Part shown: piece after piece, positions 21,922 through 32,417 of the stretch
Layout: every line of letters begins with the position of its first letter
How positions within the stretch are numbered: position 1 is the stretch's first letter
Origin: Dillenia suffruticosa
Lineage: Eukaryota > Streptophyta > Magnoliopsida > Dilleniales > Dilleniaceae
Direction of reading: 5' to 3'
DNA: 64,000 nucleotides
NCBI GenBank assembly: GCA_033439265.1
Contig: JAVTVX010000031.1
Span: forward strand, 18,148,001-18,212,000
Notes under the pieces: model-generated
Databases searched by the model: none
Told to the model about the DNA's origin: nothing
What the model saw: the letters and a program-made list of their open reading frames with translations, nothing else
Position numbers and translations under genes: made by a program

Positions 21922-22135
21922 GTAAATCTCTTAAAACCCGAACTTGATATTTTAGAATATTATGAGATCTTAGTTGCTAAATTCTAAATTTGAGGTATAT
22001 TAGAGATTTTGCATGATATTAAGGGGAATTGAGGTAATTTTGATATTGTTGATGATTTGATGACATTGAGTGTTTTAAATTCTGATTTTATTCGGTTAAT
22101 TTTAGAAATTTGATCCTTATTTTTCGCATGTATAG
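21922..22135 (+). other. Putative intron between gag and protease (plus-strand chromovirus)
   Basis: A 214-bp AT-rich, stop-filled segment bounded by ACAG/GTAAAT and ATGTATAG/GT. Removing it joins ...SPDIVTG to MIKIFGIDTCVLID in frame, giving the continuous gag-protease linker seen in related gypsy elements that lack an intron. The minus-strand element carries a differently sized intron at the same codon (27753-27867). Confidence 0.7.
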
Positions 22136-22228
22136 GTATGATAAAAATTTTTGGAATTGATACTTGTGTTTTAATTGATCCTGGGTCTAATAATTCTTTT
22201 GTAAACACTGAGTTTGCCAAGCATTTGA
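22136..22228 (+). pseudogene. Chromovirus aspartic protease, N-terminal fragment
   Basis: After the putative intron the frame reads IKIFGIDTCVLID-PGS-NNSFVNTEFAKHLN, the active-site loop of a retroviral-type aspartic protease. Unit B has the usual DTGS where unit A has DPGS. The frame stops being protease at 22228, where it meets the LTR of the minus-strand element; RT, RNase H, integrase and the 3-prime LTR of this element are gone. Confidence 0.8.
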
Positions 22229-24477
22229 ACAGCCGCCACGTTGTCTCGATACACGGGCATAACCCCCATATACCGGGACTCCGCAAGACTACAAATCAAT
22301 TCAACAACTTATCCAATACACAACTCTATCAGAAATAGGAAAATCATATAATAATGCACATGCAAAGGACCCATCCGGTCCATCCCTATACACACAAGCA
22401 TACGTAGACACACAAATGGGGTGGGGGTTCTTGTACATGCATGCATGCAAAGTTGGCCATCGCAACCGTTTCAGAATTCCCAGCACAATTAAAACATTTA
22501 AAACGAAAGAAGTCCCAAATCATAATCGCAGGATTTTATTAACACTCGTACAAAGAAACGAGCTAGCGTCAGTAAAATCCAAGCGGTTATGAGATATACA
22601 GAACTTCACAAATCCAAAAGAAAGTATCGAAACTCAGAATTTCAATCCAAATGTCCCAAATGAGAGTTAAGAGAAAATGAACAAGTTTCGTACGAATTCC
22701 AACACAAACTATGTAAGGATTCCATCAATACTTACTCTCATATATGAAACAAGTATTGATTTAATCCATATCAAAAGAATTATATAAGTCTTCCCTTTCA
22801 TGGATTTCCAAATCAACTAAAATAACCCTATATCATTGTAATACCCACACAAAACAGCAAAAATTTTTCACAAACTTCAATCCCCGAGTCTACGTACTAA
22901 GTGTCCTCTGTAAAATGTGAAAAAAGGGGTGAGTATTAGGGAATACTCTGTGAGTGGAGTGTAATGGTATGATTGTGTGATAAATGAGGGGTGAATGTGG
23001 GAAAATCAGAATATATCTCAAACAATACTTCCTATATATCGAAACATTTTCAATAAATCAGATAATTTGCAAAGTATGCATCCACATCAAGTATTTTTTT
23101 AGAAAATCACAAGGGTCCCATCGAAATCACTTCCGTCCTGTGTTTGGTTGAACCAAGGCGGAAGCCTGCCAAGGGGTTTTCCATTTCAGTATTCCAAACA
23201 CTACCGCCTTCCCTGACGTTGGCTCGGACCTCCCCTAGGTGCAATCTGAATAGTCCGACGTGACAGAGAAGAGGCCACGTATACCTCTCTCGCAATGAAA
23301 CCCCAACCACGCCACCCCGTCGGGTTGCTTTGTGGAGGGAATGACTATAGCCATTACACTTGTACACTATCATTTCACAATCATTCAAATTACAGTCAAT
23401 GTGCCTTGGTTCATCAAACAAATTCTGAAATTCATGCTACAAGTATTTATAAATCCAATATCAAATGCAAATGGCACAGATTCATTGATAATTTCATAGG
23501 ATGCATTCGTAATTCACACTTCCATTCCAGACATCCCACAATCACAAATAATTTCATATAACACTTGTAAAAATCATTCAAAACATTTCATAAAAGAATT
23601 TAAACTCATTTGCTCATTTATAACACAATGGACTATCCAATAACCTTCTAGGGAGGGTATACACTCCCTAATTTCATAAGTTTTCCAAAATGACTCCCTT
23701 TAAGTCTCCAAAAGATCAACCTAGACCAATAATTCACAATTTCAATTCAAACTCCAAAGAAAGCTATTCGAATCAGCCCAATAAGTTTCTAATTTCATCT
23801 AACATGTTTCTTTCGTATTTAATCAACCTAAATTCATGTAGAATTTAGACGTAACCCTAAAAATCACATATCAAAATTCAAGAAATTGAACTCTCTTCAA
23901 ATTTCGCACATTTTTAGAGTATATACAAATCTCTCATTCTAAATTCGGACTAAACTCATTCAAATTTCTGAAGGAACTAGAATTTCTCTTACTTAGGGTT
24001 TTCGTAGCTTGCAGCTGTAGCGTTCGTGCATCTACAACTCAGTCCGAGAGAATCAAAACCCTTAAGCTATTGATCAGAGAATCGTTCTTACCTGCACAGG
24101 GGAAGAAATGCAGGTCGCGGCCTAGGGTTTCAAATGTCTCTTGCTACTGCTGGCTTGGGCTCCTGCGAGGGCTGCAAAAGAGCTCTCGTCAGAGGGAGAG
24201 AGCAAAGCGCATGAGTGCGCGAGCAAGGAGAGAACAACGCTACTATCGCACGCTCGGGAAAGGGGGAAGAGAATCTGTTCGTGCATGCGCGGGAGAGGAG
24301 TGAAACGGAGAGCGAAACAGAGAGTGAGAATAAGAGAGAGAGAGAGAGAGAGAGAGAGTTCGGGAGAAGGAGTGACGGGAGAGATTGGGAGAAAGAGAGA
24401 AACAGAGAGAGAGAGATTAAGTGAAATTTGGGAAAGTGACTTTCCCTTTTCTTTTTTTTTTTTTGGTCGGTGCCACA
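22229..24477 (-). mobile_element. 3-prime LTR of minus-strand chromovirus (end truncated)
   Basis: Read on the minus strand it begins TGTGGCACCGACC plus an A tract right after the polypurine tract. It then has a CT-rich block (24300-24420), donor-like TGCAG/GTAAGA (24091), second donor-like GTAAGAG (23992), the TACCCTCCC motif (23651-23668) and a GAGTATT/AATACTC hairpin (22931-22948). It matches the 5-prime LTR at 29489-30518 but lacks that LTR's last 32 or so bases including the TGACA end, because it is joined to the plus-strand protease fragment. Confidence 0.82.
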
Positions 24478-24496
24478 ACTCTTAACCCCCTAAAAA
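24478..24496 (-). promoter_or_regulatory. Polypurine tract of minus-strand chromovirus
   Basis: Minus-strand TTTTTAGGGGGTTAAGAG directly precedes the LTR start TGTGGCACC, the expected place for the primer of plus-strand DNA synthesis. Confidence 0.65.
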
Positions 24497-24527
24497 CAAA
24501 TTTCATCCCCGAAATTCCAAGATACAA

Positions 24528-27500
24528 TTATACATCAAAGAGCTACGGTTGTTGCTTCCACATTAATTCTTCGGTTTCCCAAGTCTGTTTTTCGACTTGA
24601 TTATTTCTCCATAGCACCTTAACCATAGGAATCTGCTTATTTTTCAACTGCTTGATTTACCTATCAATGATCTTCACCGATTGTACCTTGAAACTCAAAT
24701 TCTCATTCAATTCCACTGGAGGTGCTTCCAATGTGTGTGAGGGATTCGGTAAATATTTCTTCAACATGGAAACGTGAAAAACGTCATGGATCTTCTGCAA
24801 CTCCGATGGTAATTCTAGTCGGTACGCCACTTGTCCAATCCTTTCGAGAATTTTGAAGGGGCCAATATAACGAGAATTTAGCTTTCCTCGTTTATGAAAA
24901 CGGATTACACCCTTCCATGGAGATATCTTCAAAAACACCATATCTCCTTCTTCAAATTCCAAAAACCCTCTTCTCTTGTTGGCATAGCTCTTTTGTCAAT
25001 CTTGAGCTACTTTTATTCTTTCTCAAATTAGTTTCACTTTCTCTTTAGTGTCATCGATCATTTCTATACTCTCAATCTTTCTCTCTCCAACTTCGTCCCA
25101 ACACAATGAAGTACGACACTTTATTCTGTAAAGGGTTTCATAGGGGAGCATCCCTATACTAGCTTGATAACTGTTGTTGTAGGCAAATTCAACCAACGGA
25201 AGGTACCTATCCCAAGCACCTTGAAATTCCAAAATGCATGCCCTAAGCATGTCTTCCAATGTTTGGATGGTGCGCTCCGATTGTCCATCGGTTTGAGGAT
25301 GAAAAGCAGTGCTGAATTTCAACTTAGTCCCTAAAGACTCTTGCAGCCTTGGCCAGAATCTAGAAGTGAGCCGAGGGTCACGATCCGATACAATGAACAC
25401 CGGCATTCCGTGAAGTCTCACGATCTCATCAATGTACAACTTTGTTAGTCTTTCCAAGGAATAAGTGTTTAAGTGTTCCTGTCGGTTCTAATGTTCAGCT
25501 TTGATCTGCTGGCATACTAGACACCTCGCCACAAATTCGGCTATCTCTCTCATTATCCCAGACTACAAATATGATTTTTTGATGGTTCGATATATTTTGG
25601 TACTCCCCGGATGCATAGTATAGGCCAAGGAATGCGCCTCTTCAAGTATAGCAATCCGGAGATCTTCATTTTTCGGAATACATGTGCGTTTCCCATACAT
25701 TATAATTCCATCATCCCGAATCCGGAATTCACCACCTTCCCCTTTTTGGATTTTCTCAACAATGCCCTTCAACTCATCATCGGTAGCCTGAATCTCCTGA
25801 ATGCGATCCAACAACGTGGGTCTGACCACAAACTTGGCTAATAAAGCACCTTGATCATCCTTAGCCAATTCGACTCTGAGTGCTCGGAGCCCAACTAAAC
25901 AAGAGAGGTATGAACTCCCTTGGAATGTCACAGATGAGGATTTGTGACTTAAAGCATCAGCTACAACATTCGCCTTCCCGGGGTGGTAGTCAATCACGAA
26001 GTCATAGTCTTTGATTAGCTCTAACTACCTTTTTTGTCTCAAATTGAGCTCCTTTTGAGTGAGTAAGTATTTGAGACTCTTATGGTCGGTAAAGACCTTG
26101 CAAGTAACCTTATACAAATAATGTCATCAAATCTTTAAGGTAAACACATTGTCAGCTAGCTCTAAATCATGAGTAGGGTAATTTGCTTCGTGCTTCTTCA
26201 GTTGGCAAGAAGCGTAAGCAATCACCTTATCATCTTACATCAGCACGCACCCTAATCCTTGCTTGCTAGCATCATTGTATACCGCATAATCACCACCGCC
26301 ACTAATAGGGAGAGCAATGATAGGAGCGGAGGTCAACCTTTACTTAGGCTCTCGAAAACTATTCTTACACTTCTCGTCCCATTCGAACTTGACTACTTTC
26401 CGAGTCAAATTGGTCATCGGAGCTGCTATCTTCGAGAATCCTTCTACGAATCTCCAATAATACCCTGCTAATCCGAGAAAACTTCGTACCTCGGTGACGT
26501 TTTTAGGTTGCTCCCACTTCAGAATGACTTCCACCTTCTTTGGATCCACAAAAATCTCGTCACTAGAAACCACATGTCCCAAAAATCCAATCTCGTTTAG
26601 CCCAAACTCGTATTTTGAGAACTTGGCATACAACTCTTTCTCCCTAAGAGTTTGCAAAATGATTCGGAGATGTTCGGAATGCTTTTCATCACTTTTGAAA
26701 TACACCAAAATGTCGTCAATGAAAACTATGACAAATTTATCAAGATAGGGATGGAACACTCGATTCATGAGATCCATGAAGGCCGCGGGAGCATTCGTCA
26801 ACCCAAATGGCATTACTAGGAATTCGTAGTGTCTATACCGGTTCTAAACGTGGTCTTGTGAACATCACCACCCTTGATCTTCAACTGATGAAGTCGATCT
26901 TCGAAAAGACACTTGCACCTTGGAGTTGATCGAACAAATCATCAATTCTTGGAAAATGATACTTATTCTTGATCATTGCCTTATTGAGCTGTCGATAGTT
27001 AATACATAATCGAAGGGTTCCGTCTTTCTTCTTCACAAACAGAACCGGAGCATCCCATGGCGACGTGCTCGATCGGATGAACCCTTTCTCCAACAACTCT
27101 TGGAGCTGAATTTTTAGTTCTTTCAGCTCTGCGGGTGCCATTCGATATAGAGGAATAGAAATTGGTGCAGTGCCAGGAATTAGATTTATTGTGAAATCAA
27201 ATTCTAGGTTTGGTGGCAACCCAGGCAACTCTTCCGAAAAAATATCCGGAAAATCGTTCACCACAGGAACATCATTCAGACTAGGGCTCCTCACCGTGGT
27301 ATCAACAATGTGAGCCAAATAAGCTTCACATCCTTTATGCACTAATCTCCGTAGTTCAAGAGCTGAAATTACACAACTCGGCAACACTCGCCGTTCACCG
27401 ATGAATACAAGCAAAGAACATCCTGGCCTTTAGAATTCCACTTCCTTAGTGAAGCAATTCATGGAAGCTCGATGAAGATATAGCCAATCCATGCCTAGGA

Positions 27501-27752
27501 TGATGTCAAAATCTTTCATATCCAACGGAATCAAATCCGCTTCAAGGATTATCTCATCAACTTTCACCTCATAAGACTTATATACTGAATCCATATTCAA
27601 ATGCTCTCCCAAATGGGTGATAGCCAACAATTCTTCTGCAAGTGGGACTAATGGCCTATCAGAATGTCTAGCAAACTCCGAACTCACGAATGAATTACTA
27701 GACCCGGTATCTATGAGCACATGTGCATCTACATCAAAAATTTTTATCGTAC
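24528..27752 (-). pseudogene. Chromovirus pol (protease-RT-RNase H-integrase-chromodomain), broken
   Basis: In order on the minus strand: aspartic protease (27752-27430, VLIDTGSSNSF); RT N-terminal part (27414-26881, [25 protein letters not shown]); RT palm (26813-26340, with the FIDDIL catalytic box); RNase H and linker (about 26230-25563); integrase zinc region and core (25562-25023, with SDRD and QSER); C-terminal domain (24962-24657); and a chromodomain-like tail (VKVLWRNNQVEKQTWETEELM) to a stop at 24528. The C-terminal tail and long LTRs fit the Tekay/Del chromovirus clade. Frames are broken by stops and shifts; a stop at 26025-26027 (TGG to TAG) is absent from unit B. About 60 integrase residues with the first catalytic Asp are deleted near 25490. 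Confidence 0.88.
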
Positions 27753-27867
27753 CTATAAATATAACACATAAACCAAATTATATTATCTACATTCCTTAAA
27801 TCATAATCACAAACCATCAAATCATAATCATTTTCAAATTCAGAACCTATAATTCAATAAAGATTAC
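27753..27867 (-). other. Putative intron between gag and protease (minus-strand chromovirus)
   Basis: A 115-bp AT-rich segment with GTAATC donor and TTTATAG acceptor. Splicing joins ...NPDVVT to TIKIFDVDAHVLIDTGS in frame. In unit B the exon ends ACAG as in the plus-strand element; in unit A the last exon base is A. Position and phase equal those of the intron at 21922-22135 although length and sequence differ. Confidence 0.7.
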
Positions 27868-29234
27868 TTGTAACTACATCAGGATTGACTTGGGCCTCTT
27901 CATTAGTCATGGCATAGATTCAGGTCTGAGTTCTAGGTTGAGGGCGGTATGTGGGGGCAACTACAACATTATTTCCCGTGCCTGTCCTCGGAGCACTGAT
28001 AGTGGAAGGTGCAGGTGCAATTGTCGGATCTCGTCTAGAACCACTCGAGAGACCTCTAACCTGTCAACTTCCTTGCGCTTCTACATTTAACTCCGGACAA
28101 GAGTGCCTAATGTGACCCTCTTTCCCACAATGGTAGCATCTTTTGGGTTTCCTGCATGGACCCGGATGACGTCCCTTGTAATTCGGGCAAGTTTCTCCTC
28201 TGCCACCCATGGACCCTACTCCCATACCACAGTTTTGCTGGGAGCACTAGGTCTAAAAGTAGATTGGCTCAGAGGAAAGCCAACCGACCCCGAAAAGGAT
28301 CCACCGCTATAAGAGGCCATGCCTCAACTTCTTTTAAAACCTTGACTCGGACCAGAGCCACTAGGCCTCTTTCCTTTCCCATGATACTCTCTGACTTTGT
28401 TTCTCTCCATCACCATTTTCTCGGCCCTCAAAGCCAAGTTTAGAATATCTTGAAAAGTATGCCCCTTGGTGATGGGCATTTTCTCTATGATATTCAAATT
28501 CAGTCCCGACTCGAACTTTGAACTTAGAGACTCCTCGGAGTTTACAAACTCCGGAATATAATTGGCAAGCTCTCTCAGTTCTGTCTCGTACTCAGATACT
28601 GTCTTTTTTCCTTGAGCTAATTTGAAAAATTCGTCTCTTTTTTTATCCCGATAGAATCGGGTGTAGTATTTCTCCTTGAAGGCCCTAAGAAATTCTGTCC
28701 AAGTAGGAAGAACAGGAGCCCTTCCCTTCATATTCTCCCACCATGTTCTCGCACCTTTATCCAACAGTTTCACCGCCACCCATAATTTCATCTCATCGCT
28801 CAGTCTCATATCGGAGATGGTCTCTTGGATTTGGCCAATCCATTCCTTGGCCACTGAAGCATCAGAAGTGACTACGAATGTCTCACATCCTAATTGCCTT
28901 GCCTCTTTTATCAACTTAGATAACTCCAAAGCAGGGTGATCGGTTATTGTGCCAACCGGAGGAGAAGGTGCTAGTGGGGTACTAGGAGTAGCAACCGGAC
29001 TAAAGGAGGAGCCGGTGGAGGAGCTGAAGTCGGATGTAGAGCTTGGTATTGCACTCCAAAGATGCTCCACCACTCCATTACTTGCTGAAGAGCAGCAATA
29101 GGAGGAGCCGAAATCCCGGTAGGAGGAGTCGGGTGCGTAGGCATGGAAGGAGGAAGAGCATGTGAGGATGACTCATCCTCGTGCTTCGATGGAGGAATCT
29201 CGTTCACATTCCACATTCTCCTTCGTAGAGGCAT
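27868..29234 (-). pseudogene. Chromovirus gag, minus strand, frame-shifted
   Basis: From ATG 29234 come a Ser/Pro-rich N-terminus, a Retrotrans_gag core (KLWVAVKLLDKGARTWWEN; YYTRFYRDKKRDEFF; LRELANYIPEF), a Lys/Arg-rich stretch to a stop at 28324, and in another frame an intact CCHC zinc knuckle (CYHCGKEGHIRHSC, 28138-28097). At least one frameshift near 29000 and further changes after 28324 inactivate it. A TTGTGTAG acceptor-like site ends 6 nt before the ATG. Gag would form the particle shell and bind the RNA. Confidence 0.85.
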
Positions 29235-29462
29235 ACAGATCTACACAACAAGAAATTACAATTAAGTCAAAGGATTAAGTGAAGGCTAATACTTAACCCC
29301 CTAAAAATAATGTTTCTAATTTCCTAAAAAATCCATGGAAGATTTTGTACATTCTCCGAAAACCTTTTTTGAAAACCAAATATTTCAAATTTTTTAGAAA
29401 CCTTTCGGCACATTTGGAAACATTTAAAATCATATCCAAAATCATCAAACTTTTAAAATCGT

Positions 29463-29481
29463 GAATCTGGCTCTGATACCA
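29463..29481 (-). promoter_or_regulatory. Primer-binding site of minus-strand chromovirus
   Basis: Minus-strand TGGTATCAGAGCCAGATTC, complementary to the 3-prime end of initiator-Met tRNA, 7 bp from the LTR end. It fixes the orientation and the 5-prime LTR boundary at 29489. Confidence 0.85.
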
Positions 29482-29488
29482 ATAAAAC

Positions 29489-30518
29489 TGTCACGTCCCG
29501 ATCCTCGGATCAACCGCGCAACAGCTACCGCGTTGTCTCGATACACGGGCAGAACCTCCCCATATACCTGGTCTCTGCAAGACTACAAATCAGTTCAACA
29601 ACTCATCCAATACACAATTCCAACAGAAATAGAAAAATCATATAACAATGCACATGCAAAGGACCTATTCGGTCCATCCCTATACACACGAGCATGCGTC
29701 GACACACAAATGGGGCGGGGGTTCCTGTACATGCATGCATGCAAAGTTGGCCATCGCAGCCGTTCCAGAATTCTCAGCACAATTACCAAAGAAGTCTCAA
29801 ATCATAATCGTAAGATTTTACTAACACTCGCACGAAAAAACAAGCTAGCGTCAGTAAAATCCAAGAGGCTATGAGATGTAGAGAACTTCACAAATCCAAA
29901 AGAAAGTATCGAAACTTAGAATTTCAATCCAAATGTCCCAAATAAGAGTTAAGAGAAAATGAACAAGTTTCGTACGAAATTCAACACAAACTATGTAAGG
30001 ATTCCATCAATACTTGCTTCCATATACGAAACAAATATCGATTTAATCTATATCAAAAGAATTATACAAGTCTTCCCTTTCATGGATTTCCAAATCAACT
30101 AAAATAACCCTACATCACTGTAATACCTACACAAAATAGCAAAAATGCTTCGCAAACTTCAATCCCCGAGTCTCCGCACTAAGTGTCCTCTGTAAAATGT
30201 GAAAAAAAAGGGTGAGTATTGGGGAATACTCAGTGAGTGGAGTGTAATGGTATGATTGTGTGATAAATGAGGGGTGAATGTGGGAAGATCAAAACATGTC
30301 TCAAACAATACTTCCTATATATCGAAACATTTTCAATAAATCAGATAATTCACAAAGTATGCATCCACATCAAGTATTTTTTTAGAAAATCACAAGGGTC
30401 CCATCGAAATCACTTCCGTCCTGCGTTTGGCCGAACCAAGACGGAAGCCCGTCAAAGGGTTTTCCATTTCAGTATTCCAAACACTACCCCATTCCCTAGC
30501 GTTGGCTCGGACCTCCCC
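29489..30518 (-). mobile_element. 5-prime LTR of minus-strand chromovirus, truncated
   Basis: The LTR end GGATCGGGACGTGACA abuts the primer-binding site. Homology to the 3-prime LTR continues rightward, including the hairpin at 30214-30231, but stops at ACCTCCCC near 30518 (counterpart 23239). The missing part is the first half of the LTR with the A tract, CT block and presumed promoter, so this copy cannot start its own transcript. Confidence 0.8.
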
Positions 30519-30689
30519 GGACCAAGGACAGGAGTATCGGGGGTTTTATTATGCATAAACTTTAAAATCGCTCTCTACCCCGACGTTGACCATGAGTTCG
30601 CTGGAACTAGCTCATCATCGTGTATAGGATTCCGCCCGGTGTTGGACGGTGGCATCACACACGTCCTCCCTCTACGTGGATTCAACCTT
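30519..30689. mobile_element. Chimeric LTR fragment at the unit junction
   Basis: This does not match the adjoining LTR. CTCTACCCCGACGTTG (30572-30587) and TTCAACCTT (30681-30689) recur in the solo LTR near 8632-8650 and 8720, so it is a piece of another LTR of the same broad family. It ends exactly where protease sub-unit 1 begins, placing the amplification breakpoint at its edge. Confidence 0.6.
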
Positions 30690-30844
30690 ATAAGCAATAA
30701 GGTTTTAAAAAATTTATCTTATGTATCCCACTCGGAACATAAAAAGGTGAATTCCATTCCAATAATTACATATTTTATTAAGATTTGAATTGTAAAAGGT
30801 GAGGCCAGAAAAGCAAGAATTGAAAAATATCTAAGAGACTCTTT

Positions 30845-31165
30845 TTCGAGTTTATAGTTGTAGAGGAGTATAAGGTCAGACTGGCTACCCACTATCTGAA
30901 GGAAGTTGCCTATGATTGGTGGAGTTCGGAGTTGAGACTTCGATATGGAGATGATATTCGGTATGTGTCTTGGGGTGATTTTACTCAGATCTTCCACGAG
31001 TAATATGTACCAACATTCATTAGAGATCAGAAGATGTCTGAGTTTTTGAATTTGAGACCGGGCAATCAGACGGTTAGCTAGCATGAGGACTGTTTTGCTA
31101 GCTTGTCAGTATATACTCCAGTATTAGTTGATACGGATAAAAAGAGAGCTAGGAGATTCAGGAAA
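30845..31165 (+). pseudogene. Ty3/gypsy gag fragment, broken (B1)
   Basis: Counterpart of 183-503 with the same two in-frame stops. Substitutions such as GAAGTTGCC and GAGACCGGG distinguish it from the A and C copies, which agree with each other. Confidence 0.7.
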
Positions 31166-31866
31166 TAAATATTGTATTGTCTAAATTATATTAATAGAAA
31201 AAAGTAAAATAATAAGAGTTAGAATTTATTTAAAGCGGAAGGGAGGTGGTGAAAGATTTATATTATTTATTAGGCAATTTATAGATTTTTTTTTTCAAAA
31301 AATCCACCACTACACAAAGGAGAGGCATTGTTAGTGTAAAATAGTATATAATGTAATTATGATTATTTCTAAGGAATAGTATGGTAGCTGTTGTTGAAAA
31401 AGGAATTATCATGTTTTAAGTAAACATAATAGTTTAAAGAGAGAGAGAGAGAGAGCTGTTAAAGGAAACACAATTCAAAGGAGAAGCTAGGGTACCCTAG
31501 CATGTAAAAATGACAAACTTTATCAATGTAAAAATGACACATTTAAATTTGTATTTGTATGAATCGTTGCTTAGATATGCTATTTATCAACGTTTTAATG
31601 AATTCAAATGTAAACTGCTACTACACATGGTTCCTTGGGAGACCCTTGGAATTTGTATGGACAATGGCATAAATCTTATTAGGAAAATTTCAAAGTCTTA
31701 ACATTTTCGAATAAGCTCATTCATTTACTTTCTTATCTATCTTTAAATTTAAGAATGAACCCTCCCTATCATTTATAAAATTCAAGAAAAATAAGAGATC
31801 CTAAATTCAAAAATTAATGCAGGCACTGAAATCGGTAACCAAAGTATTCATTATCCTGGTTTTCTT

Positions 31867-31896
31867 TTATTATTTATTTATTTATTTATTTATTTA
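31867..31896 (+). repeat. (ATTT)n microsatellite
   Basis: About seven ATTT repeats in the 3-prime flank of protease B1. The corresponding place in sub-unit 2 (13640-13650, 45045-45055) has only one or two, so the run expanded here. Confidence 0.85.
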
Positions 31897-32202
31897 AATG
31901 TTTTCATCATTTATCCTTGTTCAAACCCTGCTAAGACTACCCTATCATACAAATGTCTATGGCTGGCTAGTTCCCAGGTTATGGCTGTGACAGCTTTTAT
32001 GCATGGGTGCAACTCGCTGACTGTTTGTATGGTATAGAGTAGAACAGAATAAAAATGTTCATATTCAGACTTCGTCACATTGAGGGTATGCAGACAACAT
32101 GCATCAGCTTCCATTTCCCAAATCATGTATTCCACCTCTTGTCAAAAACTGTGATTTTTTCCCCCTTTTAAGAAGCAAAAGCTTGCAAAGTTTATCATGT
32201 CT

Positions 32203-32268
32203 GGGGCATCCCATAAAATAGCACTGAGAGAAGATTAGCATCCTACCGAAGGATGACATGCACAAATC
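32203..32268 (+). pseudogene. U6 snRNA-derived pseudogene (B1)
   Basis: Same 66-base U6-like sequence as at 13952, with one visible change (CACTGAGAGA). Its last bases (CACAAATC) survive at 945-952 and 63039-63046 in copies A1 and C1, where a deletion removed the rest. It lies 150 bp downstream of the protease stop. Confidence 0.75.
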
Positions 32269-32417
32269 ACACACTTGTGACTCTTAATGGTTGTCTCAAA
32301 ATAAAGGGAATATTTATTATTTGGGAAACTAGAAGCCCCCCCTGTGGAGTTGTATACAAACAGGAATTAGGGAACACGGTTCGAACATATATTACATTCA
32401 TAATTTAATAGAACTTT

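Larger units (their letters stand above)
28..30689. repeat. Tandem unit A (about 30.7 kb)
   Basis: This is the first complete copy of the large tandem unit. Its order of features (gag fragment, protease 1, MITE, CACTA element, LRR pseudogene, protease 2, plus-strand gypsy, minus-strand gypsy, LTR fragment) recurs at 30690-62121 and starts again at 62122. The offset to unit B runs from 30662 to 31432, and the drift comes from small indels plus a deletion of about 656 bp near 945. By eye the two units differ by scattered substitutions only, so the duplication is recent. Assembly duplication cannot be excluded from sequence alone. Confidence 0.95.

Noticed and set aside
29463..29481. tRNA gene fragment
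   Set aside because: It matches only the 3-prime complement of initiator-Met tRNA beside an LTR, which is the primer-binding site of a retroelement.
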